64,000 nt of DNA. Source: Methyloceanibacter caenitepidi. Its GTDB lineage: Bacteria; Pseudomonadota; Alphaproteobacteria; Rhizobiales; Methyloligellaceae. The notes beneath the pieces are model-generated. The model was not told the origin of the DNA. It was given only the letters and a program-made list of their open reading frames with translations, and did not search any database. Position numbers and translations under genes: made by a program. The DNA lies in contig NZ_AP014648.1 in NCBI RefSeq assembly GCF_000828475.1, forward strand, positions 1,364,001-1,428,000. Reading direction: 5' to 3'. This document shows positions 35,856-45,514 of this stretch, piece by piece. Numbering within the stretch: position 1 is the first letter of the stretch; every line of letters begins with the position of its first letter.

Positions 35856-36350
35856 TCACGCACTGAGGGTCTTCTGTATGTCGGCCAATGTTGCTTTTTC
35901 GGCGTCGCTCACCCGGACCCCGCCAAAGCCGAGAAAGCCGCCCTCCTTGGAGGCCTCCGCAACCTTTAAGCTGATCTCTTCCAGCCAGGCCTTGAAGGCG
36001 GCGGCGTCCTCGGGTGCTTTGGCATCCAGAATGCGGGCGACATCGGCAAGGGCGGACAGCGCCTTGGGCACGACTTCGTCCGGCGTGGCGCCGGCAAAGC
36101 GCGTTTTTAGGGCGTCTATGATCTCACTGCGCCCATCGGCGGACTCGAAGTCGGTCACGACGGCCTTGACCAGCGGATTGGCATTCGGATCGGACTTGGC
36201 CGTGACGAGGGCTGTGCCGCTTGCAAACGACTCCTTGAGCATTCCCCATAGCCCGCTGGGGTCCGCCGCCGTGATCGCCATGCCGGCGATCGTCGGGCTC
36301 GTTAGAATCGTGATCCATTCGTCGGGTGTGAAGCTTTGTTTATCGGCCAT
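35856..36350 (-). CDS. Cytoplasmic protein of unknown function, partner of DUF937 gene
   Basis: 164 aa, preceded by GGAGG. No signal peptide or membrane segment. It is helical, starting ADKQSFTPDEWITILTSPTIAGMAITAADPSGLWGMLKESFA, and a loop GGFLGFGGVRVSD lies near the end. I do not recognise the family. It lies upstream of the DUF937 gene with a 33-base gap, so the two are likely one operon. A GGAAC-GTAA-GTTCC hairpin is 15 bases upstream of its start codon. Confidence 0.65.
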   Translation of the reverse strand: MADKQSFTPDEWITILTSPTIAGMAITAADPSGLWGMLKESFASGTALVTAKSDPNANPLVKAVVTDFESADGRSEIIDALKTRFAGATPDEVVPKALSALADVARILDAKAPEDAAAFKAWLEEISLKVAEASKEGGFLGFGGVRVSDAEKATLADIQKTLSA

Positions 36351-36613
36351 CGGCGCCTCCTCACGGAACGTAAGTTCCTATCGAAAGAACTGCACAATAT
36401 CGAAGCAACGCGATCTTCGCGGGGGGCGATGTGAGCGCCCGACAATCTAATTCTGACAGTCTATCCTGATCCTTCTGCGGCGTTCGGCAAACTTTTTGGC
36501 GAACAAAGTCCACGCGTGGCGGTTAATGACAATGATGGCCTTGTAAATTGGCGTAGTTGGTTACACTTACCGGGGTATTCGTGGCAGGCAACGGGCATCA
36601 GAGGGGGGGATGT

Positions 36614-37069
36614 ATGCGCGGTGGAGCATTCGGCGTTGGCGTGGGACGCGCCCGTCTCGCAGTCGCGGCGATCGTCGTGAGTGCATTCGTGGCCGGACAG
36701 ACGTCGGCGAAGGCGGCTACGGACGAGGTCGGCATGGAACTCAACAAGTTGAGCAACGAGGCGGCCGGCTGTCAGGCCTATTTCGTTTTCGATAACCAGG
36801 GTGCCTCCGAGTACGACAAGCTCAAGATCGATCTGGTGGTTTTCAATTCCGAAGATGTTTTCGAACGCCGGTTCGCCATGAGCGTCGCGCCACTCGATGC
36901 CAAGAAGCGCACCCTGCGGATGTTCGAGTTCAAGAAGATCGCGTGCGACAAGATCGGAAGTTTCTTGATCAACGGCGTGCTCGAGTGCCAGCAGGGCAAG
37001 AAAACCAAGACAGATTGCGTTCAACGCCTCGTGCCGTCGAGCCGGGTCGATGTTGAACTGACGAAGTAA
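36614..37069 (+). CDS. Secreted protein of unknown function with paired cysteines
   Basis: 151 aa from ATG 36614 (GAGGGGGG upstream; the frame opens at 36557). Signal peptide about 1-35 ending SAKA-AT. The mature part has CQAYFVFDNQG near its start, with later cysteines in KIACDK, LECQQG and TDCVQRL, probably two disulfides. The beta pattern YDKLKIDLVVFNSEDVFERRFAMSVAPL suggests an immunoglobulin-like sandwich. Family not recognised. A probable envelope protein upstream of the L,D-transpeptidase. Confidence 0.65.
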   Translation: MRGGAFGVGVGRARLAVAAIVVSAFVAGQTSAKAATDEVGMELNKLSNEAAGCQAYFVFDNQGASEYDKLKIDLVVFNSEDVFERRFAMSVAPLDAKKRTLRMFEFKKIACDKIGSFLINGVLECQQGKKTKTDCVQRLVPSSRVDVELTK

Positions 37070-37167
37070 ATCGGCGCAGAAAACGAAATTTGCGTCACGT
37101 TCTTGTAACCAGTTTCCCGGAAAACGGGTGTGTGATTCCACTCGTTTGACCGCAGCGAGGAAGAATT

Positions 37168-39039
37168 ATGAGGTTTATCTGCCTCTCCACCATGGCCATT
37201 CTGTTCGCCCCGGCGCTCCCACTGAGCGCAGGTGCGACCGATATATACTCTTCGGCAACGCACCTTCCGGCCATGAGTGCTTCGGACATGAGTGCTTCGG
37301 ACGCCGCAGAGATCTCCAAGGCGCCGCTGGTGGAGTTGATCGATACGGGGCCTGCGGGCGTCGCCGAGGCAGCTACTCCAGCTGGCGACGACGAGTCCCT
37401 CGCTGAGACTTCCGAACTCGACGCACAGGAAGCAGAGCTGACCGACGGGATCGAGGCGGTTCAGGTCATGCAGCCGATTGCGATGTCCGAGGACCTTGAT
37501 TCCGCGGAGCCGGCCAACGAGAAATTGGCGGGCCTGCAGTTGCCCGACGCCGTGCCGCTCGAGCCCGCCAAGCTCGTTCCTGTCTCGCTGACGACCCCAT
37601 CCCTCAAGGAAATTGCCCTCCAGTCAAAGGCGACGCCGGAGCCGTTGGATGAGACGGTCGCGCGCGACGATCTGGTGGAAATGGAACCGAGTGAACCGGT
37701 TGAGCCCGTGGAGATCGCGTCGACGGAGATCACCGGGCGGCATATCGCCGAGCCGCTGACGCTCATCATCTCCCTGAAGGATCAGCAGCTGCACGTGTAC
37801 CGCGGACTTGACCGTGTCGAGAGCACGCGCGTGTCGAGCGGGATGCGCGGCTACCAGACGCTGACCGGTGTTTTCGGCATCCTTGAGAAGAAGCCGGAGC
37901 ACTACTCGAACCTGTACGACAACGCACCGATGCCATGGATGCAGCGGCTGACACGCTCGGGAACCGCGCTGCACGCGGGCGTCGTGCCGAACTACCCGGC
38001 GTCCCATGGTTGCGTCCGGATGCCCTACAAGTTTGCGCCAAAGCTTTTCCGCATGACGGAGGTTGGCGGCAAGGTCGCCATGATGACGGGGCCGATGGTC
38101 GAGCCGAAGCGCATCGAAAGCGCCGCCCTGGTGAAGCCCGCGGCGCCGGCCGACACAGACGAAGTCCCGGTTGACGACAGCGTCGACGCGGGCCTTCGCG
38201 CAGGCGCCCTGGCGGCCGCCTTCGCGCCCGAGGAGAAGCTTGCGGCCGCGACCGGCGACGGCAGCGACGCCGAAGAAGATGAAAGGCCCTGGCATATTCT
38301 CGTGACCCGCCGTGAGGAGCGGGACATTGCGATTGGCACACAAGAGGCCCTCGCGGCCATGGGTTATCTCGAACCTCAGGATCAATTCGTCGGCTATCTC
38401 GGCGACGGCACCAGGAAGGCCATTCGTGCCTTCGAAAAGGATCATGGTCTGCGGCAGCGAGGCGTTTTCAGCGAGGATATCGCGGCCAAGGTCTACGAAG
38501 CCGCCGGCAAAGGGCCGCTTCCGGACGCCTATCTGTTTTTGCGCAAGGGTTTCAGCCGGGTCCGGCATGTGCCGGTGCAACTGAGCGATCCCAAAAAGCC
38601 GCTCGGAACGCATCTCTTCACTTACGTGCACCCTAGCGACGGGAGCGACCCGGGCTGGGTCGGCATCAGCCTCGAGGGCGAGGACTCCAAGGAGGTGCTC
38701 GACCGGATCACGATCCCTGAGGATATGCAGGAAGAGATCGCCGGCGGCTTGACGTCGGGTGCCTCGTTTATCGTCGCCGATGTCGCTAAGCATTCGTCTG
38801 TCCTGCCCGAGGGAGACGATTTCATCGTCCGGACCAACGACTCGGCAAAGTCCAACGTGGTCGCGGAGAAGGCCAAGGCCGAGCAGCGTAAACTTGCGCG
38901 CCAGCGGGCTGCCGCGCAGAGAGAGCGTGTCGCAGAGCGCGAAGTGCGGCGTCGTGGGATATTCAGCCAGCAGAGGGCGAGGACCAGGAGCCCGGTATCT
39001 TCCCCGCGCGGATTCGGCCTCTTCCGGCGCGGTCGCTAG
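37168..39039 (+). CDS. L,D-transpeptidase (YkuD) with a peptidoglycan-binding domain
   Basis: 623 aa with GAGGAAG upstream. Signal peptide 1-25. Residues 30-170 are acidic and disordered. The YkuD catalytic domain spans about 190-310 (LTLIISLKDQQLHVYRGL) with His269 in ALHAGV and nucleophile Cys282 in SHGCVRMPY. A peptidoglycan_binding_1-like domain lies at about 390-445 (GYLGDGTRKAIRAFEKDHGL). A basic tail carries RRRGIFSQQ and RGFGLFRRGR. The enzyme makes 3-3 crosslinks or anchors proteins to the wall. Start chosen by ribosome-binding site. Confidence 0.88.
   Translation: MRFICLSTMAILFAPALPLSAGATDIYSSATHLPAMSASDMSASDAAEISKAPLVELIDTGPAGVAEAATPAGDDESLAETSELDAQEAELTDGIEAVQVMQPIAMSEDLDSAEPANEKLAGLQLPDAVPLEPAKLVPVSLTTPSLKEIALQSKATPEPLDETVARDDLVEMEPSEPVEPVEIASTEITGRHIAEPLTLIISLKDQQLHVYRGLDRVESTRVSSGMRGYQTLTGVFGILEKKPEHYSNLYDNAPMPWMQRLTRSGTALHAGVVPNYPASHGCVRMPYKFAPKLFRMTEVGGKVAMMTGPMVEPKRIESAALVKPAAPADTDEVPVDDSVDAGLRAGALAAAFAPEEKLAAATGDGSDAEEDERPWHILVTRREERDIAIGTQEALAAMGYLEPQDQFVGYLGDGTRKAIRAFEKDHGLRQRGVFSEDIAAKVYEAAGKGPLPDAYLFLRKGFSRVRHVPVQLSDPKKPLGTHLFTYVHPSDGSDPGWVGISLEGEDSKEVLDRITIPEDMQEEIAGGLTSGASFIVADVAKHSSVLPEGDDFIVRTNDSAKSNVVAEKAKAEQRKLARQRAAAQRERVAEREVRRRGIFSQQRARTRSPVSSPRGFGLFRRGR
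37273..37302 (+). repeat. 15-bp perfect tandem duplication inside the L,D-transpeptidase gene
   Basis: ATGAGTGCTTCGGAC appears twice without a gap, encoding MSASD-MSASD in the disordered region after the signal peptide. It keeps the frame and looks like recent slippage. Confidence 0.9.
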
Positions 39040-39047
39040 GCAACGGT

Positions 39048-39083
39048 CCTAGCATCCGGCCGCATGCTCTAGGTTTGGCTTTT
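39048..39083 (+). terminator. Bulged hairpin with T-rich tail after the L,D-transpeptidase gene
   Basis: CCTAGCAT pairs with ATGCTCTAGG (two extra bases bulged) over an 8-base loop, then TTTGGCTTTT. It lies 9 bases past the stop and overlaps the end of the convergent acyl-CoA synthetase gene. Confidence 0.4.
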
Positions 39084-40607
39084 AGCGCTGGTCCCGGAAT
39101 TCTCGTATTCTTCGCGCAAGCGGCGTCTGAGCAGCTTGCCGTTCGGCCCTTTCGGTAGCGTCTCGACTTGCGTGTAGATGCGCGGGCACTTGTAGCGCGC
39201 GAGCTTTTCCGCCGCGTGCCGCTCGATATCCGCCAGATCGACAGGCCCGTGCGGAACATAGAACGCCGCGATCACCGTCGTGTCCGCCTTGACCAGTACC
39301 TCGACGGCGGCGCTCTCGGCGATGGCGGGGTGGGCGTTGAGAACGTTCTCGACTTCCAGCGGCGAGACCCGGATCCCGCCGGCATTCATCATGTCGTCGG
39401 CGCGTCCGAGATAGGTGAGCGCACCGTCCGGCGCCATGCTCACAAGGTCGCCCGTTAAGAACCACTCGCCGTCGAAGCGGGCTGCCGTCTCCGCCTCGGC
39501 GTTCCAATAGAACAGCATCACGCCGGGGTCGCGGCGCGAGACGCTGAGCACGCCGGGTTCGCCGCGGGCAACGCAGCCGTTATCACCAAGCACGGCGATC
39601 CGCCGTCCGGTTTGCGGAAACCCCAGCGTTCCTGGAGGAGCCGGGTGGGCCGGACTGCCCGAAACGAAGGTGGAGCATTCGGACATGCCGAACGCCTCGA
39701 AGATCGGCGTGCCCGTGGCCTCTTCCCACGCCGCCCGCGTCGCGTCCGGCAGCTTCTCGCCGGCCGACAGGCCATGGCGAAGCGCGGCGGAACGGCTGGG
39801 CGGCGTGCGGAGAAGTTGCCGGTAGACCCCTGGCGAGGCCGCGAACATCGTGGTCTCGTGCGCGCCGATGAGCGCGCCGAGCTGGTCGGACGTGACGCCT
39901 TTTGCGGGGATCAGAGAGGTGGCGCCGCGCGACCAGGGGTCCAGCAATCCCGTCCCCAGTGTGTAGGTCCAGTTGAACGAGCCCGCATGCATCAGCCTGT
40001 CGTTTTCGGTCAGGCCGTACCAGCCTTCCCACATCATGCGGCGCGCCCAGATGGCACGATGGGCGTGGGTGACCGCGCGCGGACTGCCCGATGTGCCGGA
40101 CGTGTAGATGATGTAGGCGGGACGGCTCGGGTCGCCGAGCGCGTAATCAGCCGGGGGCAGCTGGTATAGTTCCCGAAAGTCTTCCTCTCCGAGAATTGGG
40201 CAGGGCGGGGCCGCAGGCACGGCGATCCCGGCGCCGGCGACGATCAGCCGGGGCGAGACGTCTTCGCAAATTTGCGAAACCTCGTCGGCTGTCAGCAGCG
40301 CGGAGGTCGGAACGGGAATGATGTCGGCGGCAAGCGCCGCCAGGTAGCAGATGGGAAACTCGACGCTGTTGCCGAGACGCATAAGCAGCCGGTCACCGGG
40401 CTCAAGCCCTTGTTCCTTGAGACCCGTTGCCGCGCCGAGCACAGCCGACTCCAGGGCCCCATAGGTCCAGGTCTCCGCGCCATCGGGTGAAACCACGGAA
40501 AGCGCTGTTTTCTCGCTGAGTTCGCCCGCCCGGGACAGGACATAGGCCGCCAGGTTGAACGGTTCGGGGCAGGGAGGCGGAGGGCCCTGATCGAAAATCG
40601 CATCCAT
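39069..40607 (-). CDS. Acyl-CoA synthetase (ANL superfamily)
   Basis: 512 aa from ATG 40607; an upstream ATG at 40643 is also in frame. AMP-binding motif YIIYTSGTSGSPRAVTH, adenine motif EAFGMSECS, hinge-region GEWFLTGD and the C-terminal catalytic Lys in PKGPNGKLLRRRL are all present. It activates a carboxylate as acyl-AMP then acyl-CoA. Sequence character is between acetyl/benzoate-type ligases, so the acid is not readable. It lies 81 bases downstream of glgB on the same strand but without a metabolic link. Confidence 0.9.
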   Translation of the reverse strand: MDAIFDQGPPPPCPEPFNLAAYVLSRAGELSEKTALSVVSPDGAETWTYGALESAVLGAATGLKEQGLEPGDRLLMRLGNSVEFPICYLAALAADIIPVPTSALLTADEVSQICEDVSPRLIVAGAGIAVPAAPPCPILGEEDFRELYQLPPADYALGDPSRPAYIIYTSGTSGSPRAVTHAHRAIWARRMMWEGWYGLTENDRLMHAGSFNWTYTLGTGLLDPWSRGATSLIPAKGVTSDQLGALIGAHETTMFAASPGVYRQLLRTPPSRSAALRHGLSAGEKLPDATRAAWEEATGTPIFEAFGMSECSTFVSGSPAHPAPPGTLGFPQTGRRIAVLGDNGCVARGEPGVLSVSRRDPGVMLFYWNAEAETAARFDGEWFLTGDLVSMAPDGALTYLGRADDMMNAGGIRVSPLEVENVLNAHPAIAESAAVEVLVKADTTVIAAFYVPHGPVDLADIERHAAEKLARYKCPRIYTQVETLPKGPNGKLLRRRLREEYENSGTSAKSQT

Positions 40608-40688
40608 GCGAGGCCTGCTACGCGCTTCGTCCGTTCCGTGCAAGTCTTCCGCGTCGCTGTTCGGCGCGGTCTCGACATCGGCGGCGGG

Positions 40689-42932
40689 TCAAGCCTCGAG
40701 CGTTAGAATGAGTGTCGACAGCGGCGGCAAGGTCAGCTTCACGGAGTAGGGGCGCCCATGGCAACGCACCTTGTCGGCCTTCACCGCTCCAAGATTGCCG
40801 ACGCCGGAGCCGCCATAAAGCTTGCAGTCCGTGTTGATCCGTTCGAGCCAGCGTCCTGCGGACGGCACGCCCACGCGGTAGTTCTCGCGCGGCACCGGGG
40901 TGAAATTGCAGACCACGAGTGCGGGCGCATCGCCGTCATTCCCCAGGCGCAGGAAGGAAATCACGCTTGCTTCGTTGTCGGTCGTGTCGACCCATTCGAA
41001 GCCGCGCGCTTCCGTGTCGTAGACGTGTAAGGCGGGCGTCTCGCGGTAGAGCTTATTGAGATCGCCAATGAGCTTCTGCACGCCCCCGTGCATGCCGTCG
41101 GCGAGCAAGTGCCAATCGAGACTCTGGTCGTGGTTCCACTCGGCCTCTTGCGCGAACTCGCCGCCCATGAAGAGAAGCTTCTTGCCCGGATGCCCCCACA
41201 TGAAACCGAAATAGGCGCGCAGGTTCGCGAACTTCTGCCAGCGGTCGCCGGGCATTTTGTTGAGGAGCGAGCCCTTGCCGTGCACGACCTCGTCATGGGA
41301 TAGCGGCAGCACGAAGTTTTCCGAGTAGGCATAGAGCAAGCCGAAAGTGAGCTTGTCTTGATGATGACTGCGATGGACCGGCTCGTTCTGCATGTAGACC
41401 AGAGTGTCGTGCATCCAGCCCATATTCCATTTGAAGCCGAAGCCGAGCCCGCCGACATAGGTCGGCCGCGAGACGCCGGGCCAGGCGGTCGACTCTTCGG
41501 CGACCGTCGTCGCGCCGGGCTCTTGTGCGAACACGAGCTCGTTCAAGCGCTTCAGGAAGGCGATGGCCTCGAGATTCTCGTTGCCGCCGAACTTGTTGGG
41601 AATCCACTCGCCGTCCTCGCGGCTGTAGTCGAGGTAGAGCATCGAGGCGACCGCATCCACGCGCAGTCCGTCGATCCCGAACCGTTCCATCCAGAACAGC
41701 GCGTTGGCCAGGAGGAAGTTCATCACTTCGCGGCGGCCGTAATTGTAGATCAGCGTGTTCCAATCTTTGTGGAAGCCGAGCCGCGGGTCTTCGTGCTCGT
41801 AAAGAGCCGTGCCGTCGAACCGGCCGAGCCCGTGGGCGTCCGTCGGGAAGTGGGCCGAGACCCAGTCGACCATGACGCCGATACCGGCGGCATGAAACCG
41901 CGCGACGAAATCTGAGAAGTCTTCCGGCGTACCGAAGCGCGAGGTGGGTGCAAACAGACCGATGGGCTGATAGCCCCAGGATCCGTCGAACGGAAACTCG
42001 CTCACCGGCATCAGCTCGATGTGGGTGAAGCCAAGCTTTTGCACGTAGGGAATGAGCTTGTCGGCAAGTTCGGCGTAGGACAGGTAGTCATTGCCGGGTC
42101 CGCGCATCCACGACCCCAGATGAACCTCGTAAATCGAGATGGGCGCGTGAATGTTCTGAGCCGCTTCCCGGTTTTTTCGCCACGCGCCGCCGCCGGCCGG
42201 GCGTCGGGGCATCGGATGAACGATGGAGGCCGTGGCGGGCGGGAGCTCCTGCTGGAAGCCGAACGGATCCGACTTCAGCGGCAACAGTTCGTTGCCGGGC
42301 CCGAGAATCTCGTATTTGTAGAGCGCACCGGCTTCGAGACCCGGCACGAAGATCTCCCAGACGCCCGCCTCGGGCCGCTTGCGCATGACATGACGGCGGC
42401 CGTCCCATTCGTTGAACGGGCCGACCACGCTGACACGGGCGGCATTGGGCGCCCAGACGGCAAAGCCGACACCCTCGACGCCCTCGTGCCGGATGAGATG
42501 GGCGCCGAGCTTCTCGTAGAGCCGCAAATGAGTGCCTTCACCCAACAGATGCAAATCCAGTTCGCCGAGGATTGGACCGAACCGGTACGAGTCGTCGATT
42601 TCTTCCGTCTCGCCGTCGCGCACACAGCGCTTGAGATAGGCGCTCGTGAAGGTCATCGGCACTTTGGCGCCGTAAAATCCCGCCTCGTGCAGGCGGACGA
42701 GTGGAATTTCCTCGCCCGTCTCCGGATCGAAAGCGCTGACGGAGTCCACGTCGGGCAGAAAGGCGCGGACCGATGCGCCGTCGCGGGAGCGCTTCAGCCC
42801 GAGCACCGCGAATGGATTGCCGTGCTCACCGCGCGCAATGGCGTCCATGTCGGCTTGGCTCGGCATCCAGCTCTTGCGAGGCAAAGGAATGTTGGAGGTC
42901 GGGGCGGGTCGCGGCACGATAGGATCTTTCAC
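40689..42932 (-). CDS. glgB: 1,4-alpha-glucan branching enzyme
   Basis: 747 aa from GTG 42932. N-terminal CBM48-type domains ([23 protein letters not shown]) precede the GH13 barrel. Catalytic nucleophile Asp426 is in [17 protein letters not shown] and acid Glu479 in [11 protein letters not shown]; the 53-residue spacing matches E. coli Glg[16 protein letters not shown] is the third hallmark. It builds alpha-1,6 branches in glycogen. Other glg genes are not in the window. Confidence 0.95.
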   Translation of the reverse strand: MKDPIVPRPAPTSNIPLPRKSWMPSQADMDAIARGEHGNPFAVLGLKRSRDGASVRAFLPDVDSVSAFDPETGEEIPLVRLHEAGFYGAKVPMTFTSAYLKRCVRDGETEEIDDSYRFGPILGELDLHLLGEGTHLRLYEKLGAHLIRHEGVEGVGFAVWAPNAARVSVVGPFNEWDGRRHVMRKRPEAGVWEIFVPGLEAGALYKYEILGPGNELLPLKSDPFGFQQELPPATASIVHPMPRRPAGGGAWRKNREAAQNIHAPISIYEVHLGSWMRGPGNDYLSYAELADKLIPYVQKLGFTHIELMPVSEFPFDGSWGYQPIGLFAPTSRFGTPEDFSDFVARFHAAGIGVMVDWVSAHFPTDAHGLGRFDGTALYEHEDPRLGFHKDWNTLIYNYGRREVMNFLLANALFWMERFGIDGLRVDAVASMLYLDYSREDGEWIPNKFGGNENLEAIAFLKRLNELVFAQEPGATTVAEESTAWPGVSRPTYVGGLGFGFKWNMGWMHDTLVYMQNEPVHRSHHQDKLTFGLLYAYSENFVLPLSHDEVVHGKGSLLNKMPGDRWQKFANLRAYFGFMWGHPGKKLLFMGGEFAQEAEWNHDQSLDWHLLADGMHGGVQKLIGDLNKLYRETPALHVYDTEARGFEWVDTTDNEASVISFLRLGNDGDAPALVVCNFTPVPRENYRVGVPSAGRWLERINTDCKLYGGSGVGNLGAVKADKVRCHGRPYSVKLTLPPLSTLILTLEA

Positions 42933-43030
42933 GGGTTCTACGATCTTGGGCTTAGGATTTCATGTGGACTAGGTAAGGATGACGATACTGCGGCGCACGA
43001 GACGATCTCGGCCCAACAGTTGTGTATCGT

Positions 43031-43189
43031 CTAGCTGTCCGTACGAGACAGCCTCGCGCGTAAGCGCTCTACGTCGCTCAACGCGATACGGCGTGGGCCC
43101 GACTCAATCAAGCCCTGATTGGCGATATTCCGCAGAAGCCGCGCGATGACCTCTCAGCGGGTGCGCAAATGATATGCGATTCCGATGCG
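43031..43189 (-). pseudogene. Remnant of a Crp/Fnr-family regulator C-terminus
   Basis: On the minus strand, in one frame, the translation is RIGIAYHLRTR-stop-EVIARLLRNIANQGLIESG, then PRRIALSDVERLRARLSRTDS and a natural stop. This matches the end of a Crp-type HTH: recognition helix with E..ARLLR, wing QGLIE.G.RRI and the LSDVERL terminal helix. An in-frame TGA (43154-43156) interrupts it just before the recognition helix, and everything upstream is replaced by the 3' end of pgl. It has no start codon. It is either a decayed gene or a truncated insertion scar. Confidence 0.5.
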
Positions 43190-43191
43190 CC

Positions 43192-43923
43192 TCAGGCCCA
43201 GCGGCCGGCCGCCGCGCGGTCTGCAAACCAGAGCACGTCCCCTAGCGCACGGATATGGGAGGCAGGGAAAGTTTCATCGCCGGACAGAATCTTGTCGAGG
43301 ACCTCGCGCTTACTTTCGCCGGAGACGAGAAAGGCGACGATTTCGCTCGCGTTGATCGCCGGATAGGTGAGTGTGACGCGTTCCTCCACCCGGCCCTTGG
43401 GCACCGGCGCCACCCAGCGATCGCGCACCCGCAGCACCGGTTCGTGCGGCAGGAGCGACGCGGTGTGGCCGTCATCGCCGAGGCCGAGCAGCGTGATGTT
43501 CAACAGCGGCTTGCCGGGCTGAAGCGTGTCGGCCCCGTAGAGGCCCTGCAGCATCGCCTCGTAGTCCCGCGCGGCCTCGTCGAGCGTGACGCCGTCTGTC
43601 TTCACCGGGTGCACATTCTGCGGCGGGACAGGCACGTGATCGAGAAACGCCGCCCGGGCCATGCCGTAATTGCTGGCGGGGTCGGAAGGCGGCACGAAGC
43701 GCTCGTCGCCGAGGATCCAGTGAACCCGGTCCCAGGGCATCACCGACTTGACTGGCTCCTGGGCGAGGAGCTCGTAGAGCGGCTTCGGGGTATTGCCGCC
43801 GGACAAGGCGACGATCGTCCGCCCGGATCGCGCCGCCGCATGCTCGCAAAGAAACTTCGCGCCCTTGTGCGCCAGATCGGCGGCGTCCTCGCAAATCCGC
43901 AATGTGCCAAATGCCGGTGTCAT
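43192..43923 (-). CDS. pgl: 6-phosphogluconolactonase
   Basis: 243 aa. Family motifs include RTIVALSGGNTPKPLYELLA near the N-terminus, WDRVHWILGDERFVPPSDPASNYGMAR and LLNITLLGLGDDGHTASLLPHEP, the SugarP_isomerase-like fold of the DevB/Pgl type. It hydrolyses 6-phosphogluconolactone between Zwf and Gnd. Here it is separated by 6 kb from the zwf-gnd operon and lies divergently from rpe (166-base gap). Confidence 0.92.
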   Translation of the reverse strand: MTPAFGTLRICEDAADLAHKGAKFLCEHAAARSGRTIVALSGGNTPKPLYELLAQEPVKSVMPWDRVHWILGDERFVPPSDPASNYGMARAAFLDHVPVPPQNVHPVKTDGVTLDEAARDYEAMLQGLYGADTLQPGKPLLNITLLGLGDDGHTASLLPHEPVLRVRDRWVAPVPKGRVEERVTLTYPAINASEIVAFLVSGESKREVLDKILSGDETFPASHIRALGDVLWFADRAAAGRWA

Positions 43924-44088
43924 ATCGCCTGCCTCTTCTTGCTCAACGGTCGGGACACGATAGGGGCAGAAAGTGACACGTGCCGCAACCGTGCGTTGGG
44001 AAGATGCTTAGGACGCTTTCCCGGTTTCGACACCGCACGTCGACTCGCTATAGGGTGAGCCGCGCCCGGATCGATCCGAGGGACCTCT

Positions 44089-44784
44089 ATGACCCAAGAC
44101 ATCGTCATCGCCGCGTCGATCTTGTCCGCCGATTTTGCCAAGCTCGGGGAAGAGGTTCGGGCGGTCGACCGCGCCGGCGCCGATTGGATTCACATCGACA
44201 TCATGGACGGCCACTTCGTGCCGAACATCACCATGGGGCCGAATATTGTGAAGGCGATCCGGCCATACACACAGAAACCATTCGACGTTCATCTCATGAT
44301 CGCGCCGTGTGATCCCTATCTCGAAGACTTTGCCGAGGCCGGGGCGGATATGGTGACCGTGCATGCGGAAGCCGGACCGCATCTCGACCGGTCGGTTCAA
44401 CTGATCCGCAGCCTCGGGATGAAGGCCGGGGTCGCCTTGACGCCGTCGGCCCATGAGAGCGCACTTGAGTACGTGCTCGACAAGCTGCATCGTGTCCTGG
44501 TGATGACCGTCAATCCGGGCTTCGGTGGGCAGTCGTTCATCCCCGAACAGTTGCACAAGATCCGCGCGATCCGACGGATGATCGGTGATCGGCCCATCCA
44601 TCTCGAAGTGGACGGCGGCATCCATTTGCAGACGGCGCCGCTGGTGGCGCAAGCGGGCGCAAATGCCCTTGTCTCCGGGTCGGGTGTGTTCGACGGCGGC
44701 GACTATGCGGCCAACATCGGCGCCATTAGGAGCGCGGCTGCATCGGCATTCGATTGTGGGGGCAGACAAGGGAATCGCCGCTGA
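44089..44784 (+). CDS. rpe: Ribulose-phosphate 3-epimerase
   Basis: 231 aa. TIM-barrel signatures: [35 protein letters not shown] with the metal ligand Asp, [21 protein letters not shown] and [20 protein letters not shown]. It interconverts ribulose 5-phosphate and xylulose 5-phosphate, feeding transketolase. The C-terminal tail (CGGRQGNRR) is about ten residues longer than usual. Confidence 0.95.
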   Translation: MTQDIVIAASILSADFAKLGEEVRAVDRAGADWIHIDIMDGHFVPNITMGPNIVKAIRPYTQKPFDVHLMIAPCDPYLEDFAEAGADMVTVHAEAGPHLDRSVQLIRSLGMKAGVALTPSAHESALEYVLDKLHRVLVMTVNPGFGGQSFIPEQLHKIRAIRRMIGDRPIHLEVDGGIHLQTAPLVAQAGANALVSGSGVFDGGDYAANIGAIRSAAASAFDCGGRQGNRR

Positions 44785-44823
44785 CGGACGGGCTGCCGCC
44801 AGCGGCGCGTTGACGGCACGTCC

Positions 44824-45318
44824 CTACCGATTGACTTCTGAGACGGCGACGTGATGCATCGCAGGCCAATTCTTCTCGGCCTTGGCAAGCGTCCCGGCTT
44901 TGTCCTCTTTGTATTTCTCGAACGCGCCGGCGTTGAGGAAGACATAGAGCTTGCCGTCGACGATGTCGGCATAGCGTGGCGCTGCGTCTAGCTTCTTGCC
45001 GATTGCGACACCGAAGGCGCAGAACCCGCCATACTGCGGCATGTACTTCTCCGGAGCGGCCTCAAACGCCTTCTGCGCGTCCGCGGTTTCGAAGTAGTAG
45101 GCAACGCCGTCGCGGACCGCCGCATGTTTCGCGTAGCCGTCGGCAACTTTCAGTCCCGTGGCCAACGCCACGGCATCGACACCGCGTAGGGCAACGCGCG
45201 CGCCGTCGACAGTGGTGCCGGTCGACACATTGTACTCGTCCACGGCGAAGGCGGCGGAACTGGCGGAAACGGCACCGACGAGGGTTGCCGCGGCGATCAG
45301 AGTTTTGATGGTCTTCAT
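44824..45318 (-). CDS. Exported YHS-domain protein
   Basis: 164 aa with a signal peptide ending AFA-VD near residue 26. The mature part carries a YHS-like domain: GTTVDGARVALRGVDAVALATGLKVADGYAKHAAVRDGVAYYFETADAQKAFEAAPEKYMPQYGGFCAFGVAIGKKL, where YMPQYGGFCAFGVA is the tell-tale segment. YHS domains often bind copper or other metals; the Cys/His set here is sparse (one Cys, a few His). It converges on rpe with a 39-base gap. Function unknown. Confidence 0.8.
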   Translation of the reverse strand: MKTIKTLIAAATLVGAVSASSAAFAVDEYNVSTGTTVDGARVALRGVDAVALATGLKVADGYAKHAAVRDGVAYYFETADAQKAFEAAPEKYMPQYGGFCAFGVAIGKKLDAAPRYADIVDGKLYVFLNAGAFEKYKEDKAGTLAKAEKNWPAMHHVAVSEVNR

Positions 45319-45514
45319 ATTCGTAGTCCTTTCTCAAGTGTTGACCCAGGTCGGATAGCTGCCTGTGGGCCGGTTAGGTTGTCCGCCTGGCATCTGGCCG
45401 AGCGGGATCGTTCGCCGCCGAGCACGGCGGTCTCAGAGCGCGTCGAACGCGCCGCTGAACTTGAGGCCGCGCCTTTAGACCTGCGCGGCCAGGTGGTTGA
45501 GGGGCATCCGCGGC

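Noticed and set aside
43034-43052. GCTGTC/GACAGC hairpin downstream of pgl as a terminator
   Set aside because: It falls within the Crp/Fnr remnant and has no T-run, so the remnant explains the sequence better.
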